Position numbers and translations under genes: made by a program. A model generated the notes under the pieces. That model did no database searches, was not told where the DNA came from, and saw only the letters and a list, made by a program, of their open reading frames with translations. DNA of 46,359 nt from HGM04593 sp045660825 (GTDB lineage Bacteria; Bacteroidota; Bacteroidia; Bacteroidales; Bacteroidaceae), in contig JAZREN010000004.1 of the NCBI GenBank assembly GCA_045660825.1, positions 1-46,359 on the forward strand. The letters run 5' to 3'. This document shows, in pieces, positions 38,353-46,359 of the stretch (position 1 is the stretch's first letter; each line of letters opens with the position of its first letter).

Positions 38353-40935
38353 ATGAAAAGACATATAATATTATCACTCCTTCTGCTCTGCTCAATACTC
38401 GGCATTGCGCAGAACAAGGTTTCCGTATCACCGGCACAGCCATTGGACAAGGCTGTTTCGGGTCATTATGCGGGTTGGATAAACGGCAGCCTGTCGACCT
38501 ACGGAGGATGCAATTTCCCCGATATACCATGTGCTGATGGCGGACAGAAAGTATACTACCCACGAGCTTATGGTGCCAGCGTGCAAGTGCCCGACGGTGC
38601 CGTATACTTGGGCGGTATGGATGCAACATCATCGCTCTGCGAATGCCTTTTCATCAATGCCACCGACGGTACATCAACCCCCATTGCCTCATTACCTGTA
38701 GCATTGGATAACTTTGCTGCCACATACTACGACGGCATGATTTGGGTGGCAGGAGGACAGACCAACGGTGTACCCAACAAGGATGTATACGCACTGCCTT
38801 TTTCAAGCGGAAAGGTAAAAGCGGAAAACGGTGCATGGAGCAAGGTTGCAACATTGCCCGATGAGTGCCGTCTGCAGCCATGCGTTGCAGTTCAGAACAC
38901 AGCAAGCGGACATGCACTCTTTGTTTTTGGCGGATACCAACCAAAAGGCAAAACGAACGGAAAGGTGAAAGCGGAAAGCGGAAAGGTAGAAACGGAACCA
39001 ACAGTCAACGCAACTGTACACACCGATGGTATATACGTGCCTATTGCAGAACTGAAGAAAGGCTGCGTTGCACCAACACAATGGAAACGCACTGCATCAA
39101 CCATGGCATGGATTGACAATACCACCAACGGCAAGCGCAAACAGAAGATACAGGCTATTGTGGGCAGCACATGCACCACTGTGGGCTACAGCCACGTACT
39201 GTTCTTTGGTGGTGTCGACCACGACATCTTCAAGAGTGCCATCGAGGGCAAGCAGGACAGCATGTACCTGCGTCATGCACCCGAGTGGTATAAATTCCGC
39301 GAGGATGTACTCACATACCACACAATAACCGACTCTTGGGGAATCCTGCCGGGCGACAGCCTGCTGGCACGCGCCGGCGCATGCCTCACACCCGAAACGG
39401 GCAGCAATGGTTGGAGTTACAGCGGTGGTGAGTTGATGCCCGGTGTGCGCAGTACCGACGTGACACACATTGAGGTGAGCAACGAAAAGAGTTTCGGCTG
39501 GCTCAACTGGACAGTCCTTGCACTATACCTTGTTGCCATGCTGGGAATGGGATTCTATTTCATGCGCAAGGAGAACGGTGCCGAGGACTTCTTCAAAGGT
39601 GGTGGCCGCATCCCATGGTGGGCAGCCGGTATAAGTATATATGCCACCATGCTCTCGGCAATCACATACATGACAATCCCGGCCAAGGCATACACCACAA
39701 ACTGGACCTACTACCCCATGCTGTGGATGATACTGCTCGTGAGTTTCCCTGTCATAAAGTACTATCTCCCCTATTTCCGCAAGCTCAATGTCACCAGTGC
39801 CTACGAGATTCTTGAACAGCGCTTCAACCTCTTCACACGCATGCTGGCATCCACATTGTTCTGCATATTCATGATTGTGCGCATGGCTATCGTGCTCTAC
39901 CTCCCTTCATTGGCACTCACAGCCGTGACAGGAATAGACATCTATCTGTGCATAGTACTTATGGGATTGGTCACAATCATCTATTGTACAATGGGCGGTG
40001 TAGAAGCAGTAATCTGGGGCGACGTGGTACAGGGTCTGATACTTGTATTCGGTGCCATATTTGCCGTAGTATACCTGGCAATGGGAACCGAGGGCGGAAT
40101 AAGCGGCTGCATCAACATTGCATTGGAGAACGATAAACTACAACTGTTTGACTGGAGCAACTCCTGGTCGCAGGCCACATGGTGGGTTATCATACTAGGC
40201 GGTCTTGCCAACAACCTCATATCCTACACCTCGGACCAGACAGTTATACAGCGATACCTCACCACTCCCGACGAGAAATCGGCCGGACGTGGCATACTTG
40301 TAAACGGCGTGATGAGCGTGTTCGTGTCAGTTGCCTTCTACATGATTGGTACCGGACTCTACACATTCTACAAGACTCACCCTGCAGAGCTTGACATCAC
40401 CATGGGACAATCGGATGCCATCTTCCCATTCTTCATGATGAGCCAGATGCCAGCCGGCGTTGCCGGTGCACTAATTGCCGCAATATTTGCCGCAACCATG
40501 AGCACCATTTCAAGTAACATCAACAGTGTGGCCACAGCATTCTCCATAGACTTCTGGAAACGTTTCCGCCCATCAACAACCGACTCGCTGACTGTGGTTG
40601 TAGCACGCTGGGCATCGGTGGTAAGCGGTGTTGTAGGCCTTTCACTTGCACTATTCATGGCAACATGGAACATACAGTCATTCCTTGATTTCTTCAACGA
40701 AGCTCTGGGATTGCTCACCAGTGGTTTGGGTGGTCTGTTCTTCATAGCCGTGTTCATGAAACGTGTCAAGGGCTATGCTGCGCTTGCAGGTTTCGTTGCC
40801 GGTGAAGTTGTCGTGTTCTGTATGAGCGAATACACCGATGCCAATTTCCTACTCTTTGGAGCAATAGGTATGGTTGTGAGCATCGTAGTGGCATGGATGT
40901 TGTCACTGGGTTCATACTTCAAGAGCAGCAAATAG
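38353..40935 (+). CDS. NanM-like kelch mutarotase fused to an SSS sodium:solute symporter
   Basis: An 860-residue fusion. Residues 1-20 are a signal peptide (LGIAQ). Residues 20-375 form a kelch-like beta-propeller resembling the cyclically permuted N-acetylneuraminate mutarotase: YPRAYGASVQV, VYLGGMD, IWVAGGQTNG, LFVFGGYQP, VLFFGGVDHD and a repeating pattern of GG turns. Residues 382-860 are a sodium:solute symporter with about 13 helices (LYLVAMLGMGFYFMRKE, then KGGGRIPWWAAGISIYATMLSAITYMTIPAKAY, the conserved SSS start). The kelch half would sit in the periplasm and convert sialic acid anomers for uptake. ATG 38344 (TAATG overlap) is an alternative start; the chosen ATG gives the cleaner signal peptide. 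Short low-complexity inserts (GKVKAE-type) lie in the kelch half at about 152-160 and 202-214. Sialic acid specificity is inferred from the operon. Confidence 0.85.
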   Translation: MKRHIILSLLLLCSILGIAQNKVSVSPAQPLDKAVSGHYAGWINGSLSTYGGCNFPDIPCADGGQKVYYPRAYGASVQVPDGAVYLGGMDATSSLCECLFINATDGTSTPIASLPVALDNFAATYYDGMIWVAGGQTNGVPNKDVYALPFSSGKVKAENGAWSKVATLPDECRLQPCVAVQNTASGHALFVFGGYQPKGKTNGKVKAESGKVETEPTVNATVHTDGIYVPIAELKKGCVAPTQWKRTASTMAWIDNTTNGKRKQKIQAIVGSTCTTVGYSHVLFFGGVDHDIFKSAIEGKQDSMYLRHAPEWYKFREDVLTYHTITDSWGILPGDSLLARAGACLTPETGSNGWSYSGGELMPGVRSTDVTHIEVSNEKSFGWLNWTVLALYLVAMLGMGFYFMRKENGAEDFFKGGGRIPWWAAGISIYATMLSAITYMTIPAKAYTTNWTYYPMLWMILLVSFPVIKYYLPYFRKLNVTSAYEILEQRFNLFTRMLASTLFCIFMIVRMAIVLYLPSLALTAVTGIDIYLCIVLMGLVTIIYCTMGGVEAVIWGDVVQGLILVFGAIFAVVYLAMGTEGGISGCINIALENDKLQLFDWSNSWSQATWWVIILGGLANNLISYTSDQTVIQRYLTTPDEKSAGRGILVNGVMSVFVSVAFYMIGTGLYTFYKTHPAELDITMGQSDAIFPFFMMSQMPAGVAGALIAAIFAATMSTISSNINSVATAFSIDFWKRFRPSTTDSLTVVVARWASVVSGVVGLSLALFMATWNIQSFLDFFNEALGLLTSGLGGLFFIAVFMKRVKGYAALAGFVAGEVVVFCMSEYTDANFLLFGAIGMVVSIVVAWMLSLGSYFKSSK
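38806..38995 (+). repeat. GGAAAGGT/AAGCGGAAA micro-repeats inside the symporter gene
   Basis: Two purine-rich islands, 38806-38830 and 38956-38995, repeat the words GCGGAAAGGTRAAAGCGGAAA. They encode SGKVKAENG and NGKVKAESGKVETE in frame. The islands are unlike the surrounding balanced coding sequence and lie in predicted loops of the kelch propeller. Similar GKVKAE-like runs are seen in other Bacteroidales genomes to my recollection, so these may be inserted short repeats. Confidence 0.6.
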
Positions 40936-40956
40936 AAATAGAATAAACTTGATAAC

Positions 40957-40993
40957 GATTGAGGGGATACACCGACAGTGTATCCCCTCAATC
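40957..40993. terminator. Bidirectional terminator between symporter gene and rarA
   Basis: A 16-bp perfect stem (40957-40972 with 40978-40993, core GAGGGGATACAC) with a five-base loop lies between convergent genes. The minus-strand side is followed by TCAAGTTTATTC. Confidence 0.8.
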
Positions 40994-41011
40994 ATCTTAT
41001 CTATATTTGAA

Positions 41012-42292
41012 TTATTTGCTGAACGGTTTGTCATCACCCCAACACTGATGCATCCATGCCTTTGCCTTTGCCTCAACGGGATTGTCTTGAGGCATCCAGA
41101 ACGAGAATGACTCGCCGCCATCGGGCAGGAACTGCTGCTTGGCAAAGTGTCCCGGATAGTCGTGTGAGTATTTATATCCGTCGGCATATCCAAGCTCTGC
41201 CATAAGTTTGGTAGGCGCATTGCGCAGGTGCAACGGCACAGGCAAATTACCTGTTTCGCGCACAGTCTGCAAAGCCTTGTTTATACCCATATATGCCGAA
41301 TTGCTTTTGGGCGATGTCGCAAGATACACAACTGCTTGGGCAAGTGGAATACGCCCCTCGGGCCAACCAATCTTTGTAACCGCATCGAATGCCGCATTGG
41401 CAAGCAACAGCGCATTGGGGTTGGCAAGACCGATGTCCTCGGATGCCGATATAACTATGCGACGTGCTATGAAAGCGGGATCTTCGCCACCCTCAATCAT
41501 GCGCGCCATCCAATAGAGCGCCGCATCGGGGTCACTGCCACGTATTGACTTTATGAAGGCCGAAATAATGTCATAGTGCATCTCGCCATCCTTGTCATAT
41601 GCAGCAGGGTTCTGCTGCAGGCAGTGCTTCACCTTCTCGTCGGTAATCACCACCGGCGAGTCGGGGTCGCTCTCGACAACAAGTTCAAGGATATTGAGGA
41701 GTTTACGTGCATCACCACCGCTGTATCGCATGATGGCAGCAGTCTCACGCAGTTCGACGCCACGTTCCTTGAGAATATTGTCAGTGGTTATCGCATAGTT
41801 GAGCAACTGCATCAAATCATCTTGTTCAAGCGACTTGAGCACATAGAGCTGGCAACGCGAGAGCAAAGGACGGATAACTTCAAACGAGGGATTCTCGGTT
41901 GTTGCGCCAATGAGAGTGACCACACCGGTCTCAACCGCGCTCAACAGAGAATCCTGCTGCGACTTGCTGAAACGATGGATCTCATCAATGAATAGTATTG
42001 CACTGCCACGGGCGAAGAGCGGCGAACTCTTAGCCTTGTCAATCACCTCGCGCACCTCCTTCACACCCGCCGACACGGCATTCAGCGTATAGAACGGACG
42101 GTTGAGCGTGTTGGCAATGATGCGGGCAATGGTTGTCTTGCCGGTACCCGGAGGGCCCCACATGATGAACGAGAGAATTCTGCCCGAATCAATCATGCGA
42201 CGCAGCACAGCACCATCCCCAACAAGATGCTGCTGACCTACATAGTTCTCGAATGACGTGGGGCGTAAACGCTCCGCCAATGGTTGTGCCAT
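41012..42292 (-). CDS. rarA: Replication-associated recombination ATPase RarA (MgsA)
   Basis: A 426-residue AAA+ ATPase acting at stalled replication forks, related to clamp loaders. Walker A is GPPGTGKTT at 46-54, Walker B is ILFIDEIHRF with Asp103 and Glu104, and sensor 1 is GATTENPSFEV (about 129-139). The C-terminal half has the RarA-specific DPDAALYWMARMIEGGEDPAFIARR, SEDIGLANPNAL and LRNAPTKLMAELGYADGYKYSHDY, which bind SSB and form the tetramer in other bacteria. It is encoded after fhs on the minus strand but is separated from it by a terminator. Confidence 0.95.
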   Translation of the reverse strand: MAQPLAERLRPTSFENYVGQQHLVGDGAVLRRMIDSGRILSFIMWGPPGTGKTTIARIIANTLNRPFYTLNAVSAGVKEVREVIDKAKSSPLFARGSAILFIDEIHRFSKSQQDSLLSAVETGVVTLIGATTENPSFEVIRPLLSRCQLYVLKSLEQDDLMQLLNYAITTDNILKERGVELRETAAIMRYSGGDARKLLNILELVVESDPDSPVVITDEKVKHCLQQNPAAYDKDGEMHYDIISAFIKSIRGSDPDAALYWMARMIEGGEDPAFIARRIVISASEDIGLANPNALLLANAAFDAVTKIGWPEGRIPLAQAVVYLATSPKSNSAYMGINKALQTVRETGNLPVPLHLRNAPTKLMAELGYADGYKYSHDYPGHFAKQQFLPDGGESFSFWMPQDNPVEAKAKAWMHQCWGDDKPFSK

Positions 42293-42303
42293 AACTGTCT
42301 ATA

Positions 42304-42334
42304 TTAAAAATGGCGCGCACTAAATGCGCGCCAT
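42304..42334 (-). terminator. Intrinsic terminator of fhs
   Basis: ATGGCGCGCA (42310-42319) and TGCGCGCCAT (42325-42334) pair perfectly around CTAAA. On the minus strand the stem is followed by TTTTAATAT, so it ends fhs before rarA. Confidence 0.85.
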
Positions 42335-42356
42335 CGGGTTTATCATGAATGTATCT

Positions 42357-44018
42357 TTAGCTCAAGCCAACAATCTCACCATCCACAAAATCAATGCAGT
42401 TTGCCTGTGGAACCCTTGGCAAGCCCGGCATGCGGATGATATCACCTGCAATGGCAACAATCATCTCGGCACCGGCGTTAAGCACAACATCGCGGATCTG
42501 AAGATTGAAATCCTTCACTGCACCATACTTGGTCGCATCGGCACTGAATGAGAACTGTGTCTTTGCAATACATACAGGGCAGTTGGCAAGGCCATACTTC
42601 TCGGCAAGTTTGATGCGGTCGAGCGCAGGCTTTGCGAATGTAACCGAAGCTGCACCGTAGATTTTCTTTGCAACCTTGTCAATCTTTGTCTGCACGCTGT
42701 CCTCGTCGTCGTATGTAAACTCAAGAGGCTTTGAAGGATTCTTCTCGATTGTATCGACAACAATCTGTGCCATCTCAACAGCACCCTCACCACCCTGGGC
42801 AAATGCATTGTTGATTACGAATGGCAAGCCGAGTTCCTGCTCGCAGTGGTTGCGCAGCAACGCCATCTCCTCGTCGGTATCAGTAGCAAAGCGGTTGAAC
42901 ACAACAATAACAGACTGACCGAATGAACGAAGGTTGGCAACGTGACGGTCGAGGTTTGCAAGACCATTGCGCAAGCCCTCCATATCGGGCTCCTTGATTT
43001 TGTCGAGCTCAACACCACCGTGCATCTTCAAGCCTTGAGCTGTTGCAACGATGACAGTTGCATCGGGCTGCAGACCACTCTTGCGGCAAAGAATGTTGTA
43101 GAATTTCTCTGCGCCAAGGTCAGCACCGAAACCGGCCTCGGTGATGGTGTACTCACTGTGTGCCAAAGCCATCTTTGTTGCAAGCTGTGAGTTACAGCCG
43201 TGGGCAATGTTGGCGAATGGACCACCGTGGATAATTGCGGGAGTATTCTCGGTTGTCTGTACAAGGTTTGGCTGGATTGCATCCTTCAACAACACCATGA
43301 TTGCACCGGCAACGCCAAGGTCTTTTACTGTGAAAGGCTCACCTGCATATGTGTAACCGAGCATGATGTTCTCGATGCGGCGACGCAAGTCGTTCTCGTC
43401 GCTTGCAAGGCAAAGGATTGCCATAAGCTCGGATGCAGGAGTGATATCGAAACCGGCCTGCTCCACTATACCGTTTGTTGCAGGACCAACACCTGTGATG
43501 ATTTGACGCAGCGAACGGTCATTCACGTCGAGTACACGACGCCAAAGGATTTCCTTAAGACCGAAACCGTCCTTTGCATGCTGATAGAGATAGTTGTCGA
43601 GCAACGCCGAAATCATGTTGTGAGCCGATGTGATTGCGTGGAAGTCACCTGTGAAATGAAGGTTGATCTTCTCCATTGGGAGAACCTGGGCATAACCGCC
43701 ACCGGCAGCACCACCCTTCATACCGAAGCAGGGACCGAGTGAAGGCTCGCGAAGAGCTACAACAGCCTTCTTGCCTATTTTATTGAGTCCCAATGCAAGA
43801 CCGATTGAAACGGTTGTCTTACCAATACCCGCCTTTGTTGCAGTGATGGCTGTAACAAGGATGAGTTTACCTTTCTGCTGACCAATGAGGCTCAAAGGCA
43901 ATTTGGCAATATGTTTGCCATAATGTTCAAGTTCATTGGCATCGATACCGATCTGGGCTGCCACATTTTCGATACGCTCAAGCTTGGTTTCATGAGCAAT
44001 TTGAATGTCACTCTTCAT
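42357..44018 (-). CDS. fhs: Formate-tetrahydrofolate ligase Fhs
   Basis: A 553-residue enzyme that makes 10-formyltetrahydrofolate from formate, THF and ATP, feeding purine and other one-carbon reactions. The P-loop is TKAGIGKTTVSIGLALGL (near 67-84; the usual E in AGEGKTT is I here). Further signatures are ALREPSLGPCFGMKGGAAGGGYAQV (near 92-116), DFHAITSAHN and HGGPFANIAHGCNS. I chose the ATG at 44018 (MKSDIQIAHETK), which matches the normal family start; the longer frame to 44159 would cover the promoter region and adds residues not found in the family. Confidence 0.95.
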   Translation of the reverse strand: MKSDIQIAHETKLERIENVAAQIGIDANELEHYGKHIAKLPLSLIGQQKGKLILVTAITATKAGIGKTTVSIGLALGLNKIGKKAVVALREPSLGPCFGMKGGAAGGGYAQVLPMEKINLHFTGDFHAITSAHNMISALLDNYLYQHAKDGFGLKEILWRRVLDVNDRSLRQIITGVGPATNGIVEQAGFDITPASELMAILCLASDENDLRRRIENIMLGYTYAGEPFTVKDLGVAGAIMVLLKDAIQPNLVQTTENTPAIIHGGPFANIAHGCNSQLATKMALAHSEYTITEAGFGADLGAEKFYNILCRKSGLQPDATVIVATAQGLKMHGGVELDKIKEPDMEGLRNGLANLDRHVANLRSFGQSVIVVFNRFATDTDEEMALLRNHCEQELGLPFVINNAFAQGGEGAVEMAQIVVDTIEKNPSKPLEFTYDDEDSVQTKIDKVAKKIYGAASVTFAKPALDRIKLAEKYGLANCPVCIAKTQFSFSADATKYGAVKDFNLQIRDVVLNAGAEMIVAIAGDIIRMPGLPRVPQANCIDFVDGEIVGLS

Positions 44019-44061
44019 AGATGTATATGTTTTTTGATTATAGATTCTTTCTATTATTCTG

Positions 44062-44069
44062 CGAAGATA
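44062..44069 (-). promoter_or_regulatory. Probable -7 element for fhs
   Basis: TATCTTCG on the minus strand, 43 bp upstream of the chosen fhs ATG, one base from TAnnTTTG. It supports the shorter start. Confidence 0.5.
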
Positions 44070-44133
44070 GTAAAATATATTCATATTACCACAATCACAT
44101 GGACGCTCATTGTGAATATTTGAGCAAGTTTTA

Positions 44134-44141
44134 TATCTTTG
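44134..44141 (+). promoter_or_regulatory. Probable -7 element for the glycosyltransferase gene
   Basis: TATCTTTG matches TAnnTTTG, with ATTG at 44109-44112 (one mismatch) 21 bp upstream. The chosen start ATG lies 24 bp downstream of it, at 44166. Confidence 0.6.
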
Positions 44142-44165
44142 CAGAACAAGAACCCCCAAAACAGC

Positions 44166-45044
44166 ATGATATCAATCCTTATTCCAACCAAGAATTTCAA
44201 TTGCAGCAAACTCATTGAAGCGCTCCACGGACAAGGTGAAGCGCTTGGTTGCCCATATGAAATCCTGATTGCCGAAGATGGAACAGAAAAAAGCAATCTG
44301 CACTTGAACTCCATTGCCGACATGCTGACAAACTGCCGCCGCATAGTAAAAGAAACGAACATCGGCCGTGCAGCAATACGCAATCTCCTGGCAGCAGAGG
44401 CACAATACCCGGGCCTTATATTCATTGACTGCGACGCGGTTGTCGAGAAGGAGGATTTCCTTCAGGCATATGCAACCGGGCTGCAGAAGCATAAGGTAGT
44501 CTGTGGCGGTCTTTACCACCCACAAGAGATTCCCAACGAGCATTGCACCTTGCGTTACAAATACGAGAAAGAAGCCGACAAGACACGCGACGCAGTTACA
44601 CGCAGCAAGGCGCCATACGACAGGTTCACCTCCTTTAACTTTGCTATTGACAAAGCGCTTTTCAATTCAATTTTATTTGACACATCAATCACGCGTTACG
44701 GTTACGAAGACGTGCTCTTTGGCAAAGAGCTTGAAAAACAGCATATCGAGATTATGCACATTGAGAACAGGCTGATGCACTGCGGATTGGAAGACAATGC
44801 CGTATTCCTTGAAAAGACAGAGCAGGCACTTGCCACACTGGTCGAAATCAAAGAGAAAATCGACAGCACCCCACTGCTTGCGACCGTGGACAGACTGAAG
44901 AGTCTGCACCTCACCGGGCTTTTCATGAGATACTGGAAACACAACAAGGAACGCTTAAGAAAAAACCTTCTTGGCAAAACTCCATCATTGCTGAAATTCA
45001 AGATCTACAAACTCGGATATTACATTTCACTCGGTCGGCCATAA
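44166..45044 (+). CDS. Family 2 glycosyltransferase
   Basis: A 292-residue GT-A fold enzyme that transfers a sugar from a nucleotide donor. The N-terminus ISILIPTKNF is the typical first strand, PYEILIAEDGTE the second, and the DxD metal motif is in IFIDCDAVVEKED (about 91-103). The acceptor region carries APYDRFTSFNFAIDKALF and GYEDVLFGKELEK (the ED dyad characteristic of GT2). No membrane helix is present, so it is cytoplasmic or membrane-associated. The start at ATG 44166 follows because the -7 promoter box covers the TTG further upstream. The acceptor is unknown; it may belong to cell-surface glycan synthesis. Confidence 0.85.
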   Translation: MISILIPTKNFNCSKLIEALHGQGEALGCPYEILIAEDGTEKSNLHLNSIADMLTNCRRIVKETNIGRAAIRNLLAAEAQYPGLIFIDCDAVVEKEDFLQAYATGLQKHKVVCGGLYHPQEIPNEHCTLRYKYEKEADKTRDAVTRSKAPYDRFTSFNFAIDKALFNSILFDTSITRYGYEDVLFGKELEKQHIEIMHIENRLMHCGLEDNAVFLEKTEQALATLVEIKEKIDSTPLLATVDRLKSLHLTGLFMRYWKHNKERLRKNLLGKTPSLLKFKIYKLGYYISLGRP

Positions 45045-45063
45045 CAGCCGGCCGATGTTTTTC
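45035..45063 (+). terminator. Terminator after the glycosyltransferase gene
   Basis: TCGGCC at 45035-45040 pairs with GGCCGA at 45050-45055, followed by TGTTTTTC. The stop codon of the glycosyltransferase lies in the loop. Confidence 0.65.
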
Positions 45064-45093
45064 TACAGGCAGAACATCTAAAACCACCAACGG

Positions 45094-45125
45094 TTTGCTT
45101 TAAAGAAAAAAAAGATTTAATTTTG
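45094..45125 (+). promoter_or_regulatory. Promoter of glnS
   Basis: TTTG at 45094-45097, 20 bp, TAATTTTG at 45118-45125 match the Bacteroidota consensus exactly. The ATG follows at 45186, giving a leader of about 50 bases. Confidence 0.8.
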
Positions 45126-45185
45126 TAGATTGAAATCAAAGATTTCATCAAGCAACGGTTATAATCATTAAAAACAACATAAAAA

Positions 45186-46359
45186 ATGGCAGAAATCAAC
45201 GAAACTGAAAAGAGCGAGAAGAAGAGCATCAGTTTTATCGAGCAGATAATCGTGAACGACCTCGAAAAGGGCAAGAACGGAAGCAAGGTACAAACCCGTT
45301 TCCCGCCCGAACCGAACGGATACCTGCACATTGGCCACGCTAAGGCAATATGCATGGATTTTGGCATGGCACAAAAGTATGGCGGTATCTGCAACCTGCG
45401 TTTCGACGACACCAACCCCACTAAGGAGGATGTAGAGTATGTAGACGCAATTATGGAAGACATCAAATGGCTTGGCTTTGACTGGGCTAACGTATACTAT
45501 GCATCGGACTACTTTGACCAGCTCTGGGATTTTGCGATAAAGCTCATAAAGGAGGGCAAGGCATATATCGACGAGCAGAGTGCTGAGCAGATTGCCGAGC
45601 AGAAGGGAACTCCAACACAGCCCGGTACAAACAGCCCATACCGCGACCGCCCCATCGAGGAGAGCCTTGAACTGTTCCAAAAGATGAACACCGGCGAGAT
45701 TGAGGAAGGCAAGATGGTGCTGCGCGCAAAAATTGATATGGCAAGCCCAAACATGCACTTCCGCGACCCAATCATCTACCGTGTAGTAAAAGCAGCGCAC
45801 CACCGTACCGGCGAAAAGTGGAAGGCATACCCGATGTATGACTTCGCACACGGCCAGAGCGACTACTTCGAGGGTGTTACACACTCATTGTGTACATTGG
45901 AGTTCGTACCTCACCGCCCGCTCTACGATCTGTTCGTCGATTGGGTAAAAGATGGCAAGGATCTCGACGACAACCGTCCACGTCAGTACGAGTTCAACAA
46001 GCTCAACCTCAACTACACACTCATGAGCAAGCGCAACCTTCTCATCCTTGTAAAAGAGAAGCTCGTGAACGGTTGGGACGACCCCCGTATGCCCACAATC
46101 TGCGGTTTCCGCCGCCGCGGTTACTCGCCCGAGTCTATCCGCAACTTTGTGGACAAGATTGGTTACACTACATATGATGCTCTGAACGACTTCGCACTGC
46201 TCGAGAGTGCTGTGCGCGAAGACCTCAATGCTCGTGCTACCCGTGTATCGGCTGTCGTGAACCCCGTGAAACTCGTTATCACCAACTATCCCGAAGGACA
46301 AGTTGAGGTGATGGAGAGCATCAATAATCCCGAAGATCCCGAGGCTGGCACACACACCA
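45186..46359 (+). CDS. glnS: Glutaminyl-tRNA synthetase GlnS (5-prime part, cut by window end)
   Basis: The first 391 residues of glutaminyl-tRNA synthetase, which charges tRNA-Gln. The class I HIGH motif is in PEPNGYLHIGHAKAI (about 41-55), followed by NLRFDDTNP, and the KMSKS-equivalent is LMSKRN near 279-284. AAHHRTGEKWKAYPMYDFAHGQSD and THSLCTLEFVPHRPLYD are GlnRS-type rather than GluRS-type. No stop codon occurs in frame before the window ends, so the gene is incomplete here. A GlnRS suggests that this organism can make Gln-tRNA directly, without relying only on the amidotransferase route. Confidence 0.95.
   Translation, partial: MAEINETEKSEKKSISFIEQIIVNDLEKGKNGSKVQTRFPPEPNGYLHIGHAKAICMDFGMAQKYGGICNLRFDDTNPTKEDVEYVDAIMEDIKWLGFDWANVYYASDYFDQLWDFAIKLIKEGKAYIDEQSAEQIAEQKGTPTQPGTNSPYRDRPIEESLELFQKMNTGEIEEGKMVLRAKIDMASPNMHFRDPIIYRVVKAAHHRTGEKWKAYPMYDFAHGQSDYFEGVTHSLCTLEFVPHRPLYDLFVDWVKDGKDLDDNRPRQYEFNKLNLNYTLMSKRNLLILVKEKLVNGWDDPRMPTICGFRRRGYSPESIRNFVDKIGYTTYDALNDFALLESAVREDLNARATRVSAVVNPVKLVITNYPEGQVEVMESINNPEDPEAGTHT

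Noticed and set aside
44019..44159. Longer fhs start at 44159
   Set aside because: The extra 47 residues overlap the fhs promoter and the divergent glycosyltransferase promoter and are absent from the family.
44139..44165. TTG start for the glycosyltransferase at 44139
   Set aside because: This TTG is part of the TATCTTTG -7 box, so it cannot lie in the transcript. The ATG at 44166 gives the normal family start.

Overview
The window looks like chromosomal DNA of a gut-type member of the Bacteroidales. The evidence is the gene content (two-helix-anchored PpiD-type foldase, Bacteroidota-length SecA of 1104 residues, DUF4105, PG0541-type P-II-like protein, LptC lipoprotein, N-acylglucosamine 2-epimerase route for sialic acid) and the promoters. 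Several intergenic regions carry the Bacteroidota primary-sigma pattern TTTG, 20 bases, TAnnTTTG, and most genes lack a clear Shine-Dalgarno sequence. Genus cannot be fixed from the sequence alone. The window holds 33 complete genes, the 3-prime start of glnS, and possibly the last codons of one gene at the left edge. I see no rRNA, tRNA, transposase, phage gene or CRISPR array.

Region by region. 168-8747 (minus): a GH110-type alpha-1,3-galactosidase lipoprotein, an RluA-family pseudouridine synthase translationally coupled to it (TGATG), and a very large secreted protein joining a DUF4091 glycosidase-like module to a GH33-type sialidase. 8981-12742 (plus): secA and a small acidic protein, followed by two 78-bp tandem copies of a foldable repeat. 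13052-14830: a small outer-membrane barrel, then a six-helix membrane protein paired with a winged-helix regulator. 15016-21573: a complete drug-efflux operon, TetR - TolC - membrane fusion lipoprotein - RND pump - P-II-like protein. 21652-24365 (minus): an alkaline-phosphatase-fold protein that has lost nearly all metal ligands, preceded by and overlapping a DUF4105 membrane protein. 24597-32220 (plus): coaX, a FadL-like barrel, a TPR protein, lptC, a CNNM/CorC-type transporter and a PpiD-like foldase, an envelope-biogenesis group. 32367-35311: an ECF sigma operon with a putative membrane anti-sigma factor, two secreted proteins of unknown function and an outer-membrane barrel. 35349-36032 (minus): trmO. 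36197-40935: a sialic acid catabolic operon, nanA - N-acylglucosamine 2-epimerase - a NanM-like mutarotase fused to a sodium:solute symporter. 41012-44018 (minus): rarA and fhs. 44166-46359: a family 2 glycosyltransferase and the start of glnS.

How the parts fit: the sialidase and GH110 enzyme on the left and the nan operon on the right make a coherent but physically split host-glycan (mucin) utilisation set. Sialic acid would be released outside the cell, converted between anomers by the kelch domain, imported by the fused symporter, split to pyruvate and ManNAc, and epimerised to GlcNAc. The most unusual items are the DUF4091-sialidase fusion, the mutarotase-symporter fusion with an in-frame micro-repeat, the degenerate phosphatase, the P-II-like gene in an efflux operon, the tandem foldable repeat after secA, and the uncharacterised ECF sigma operon.
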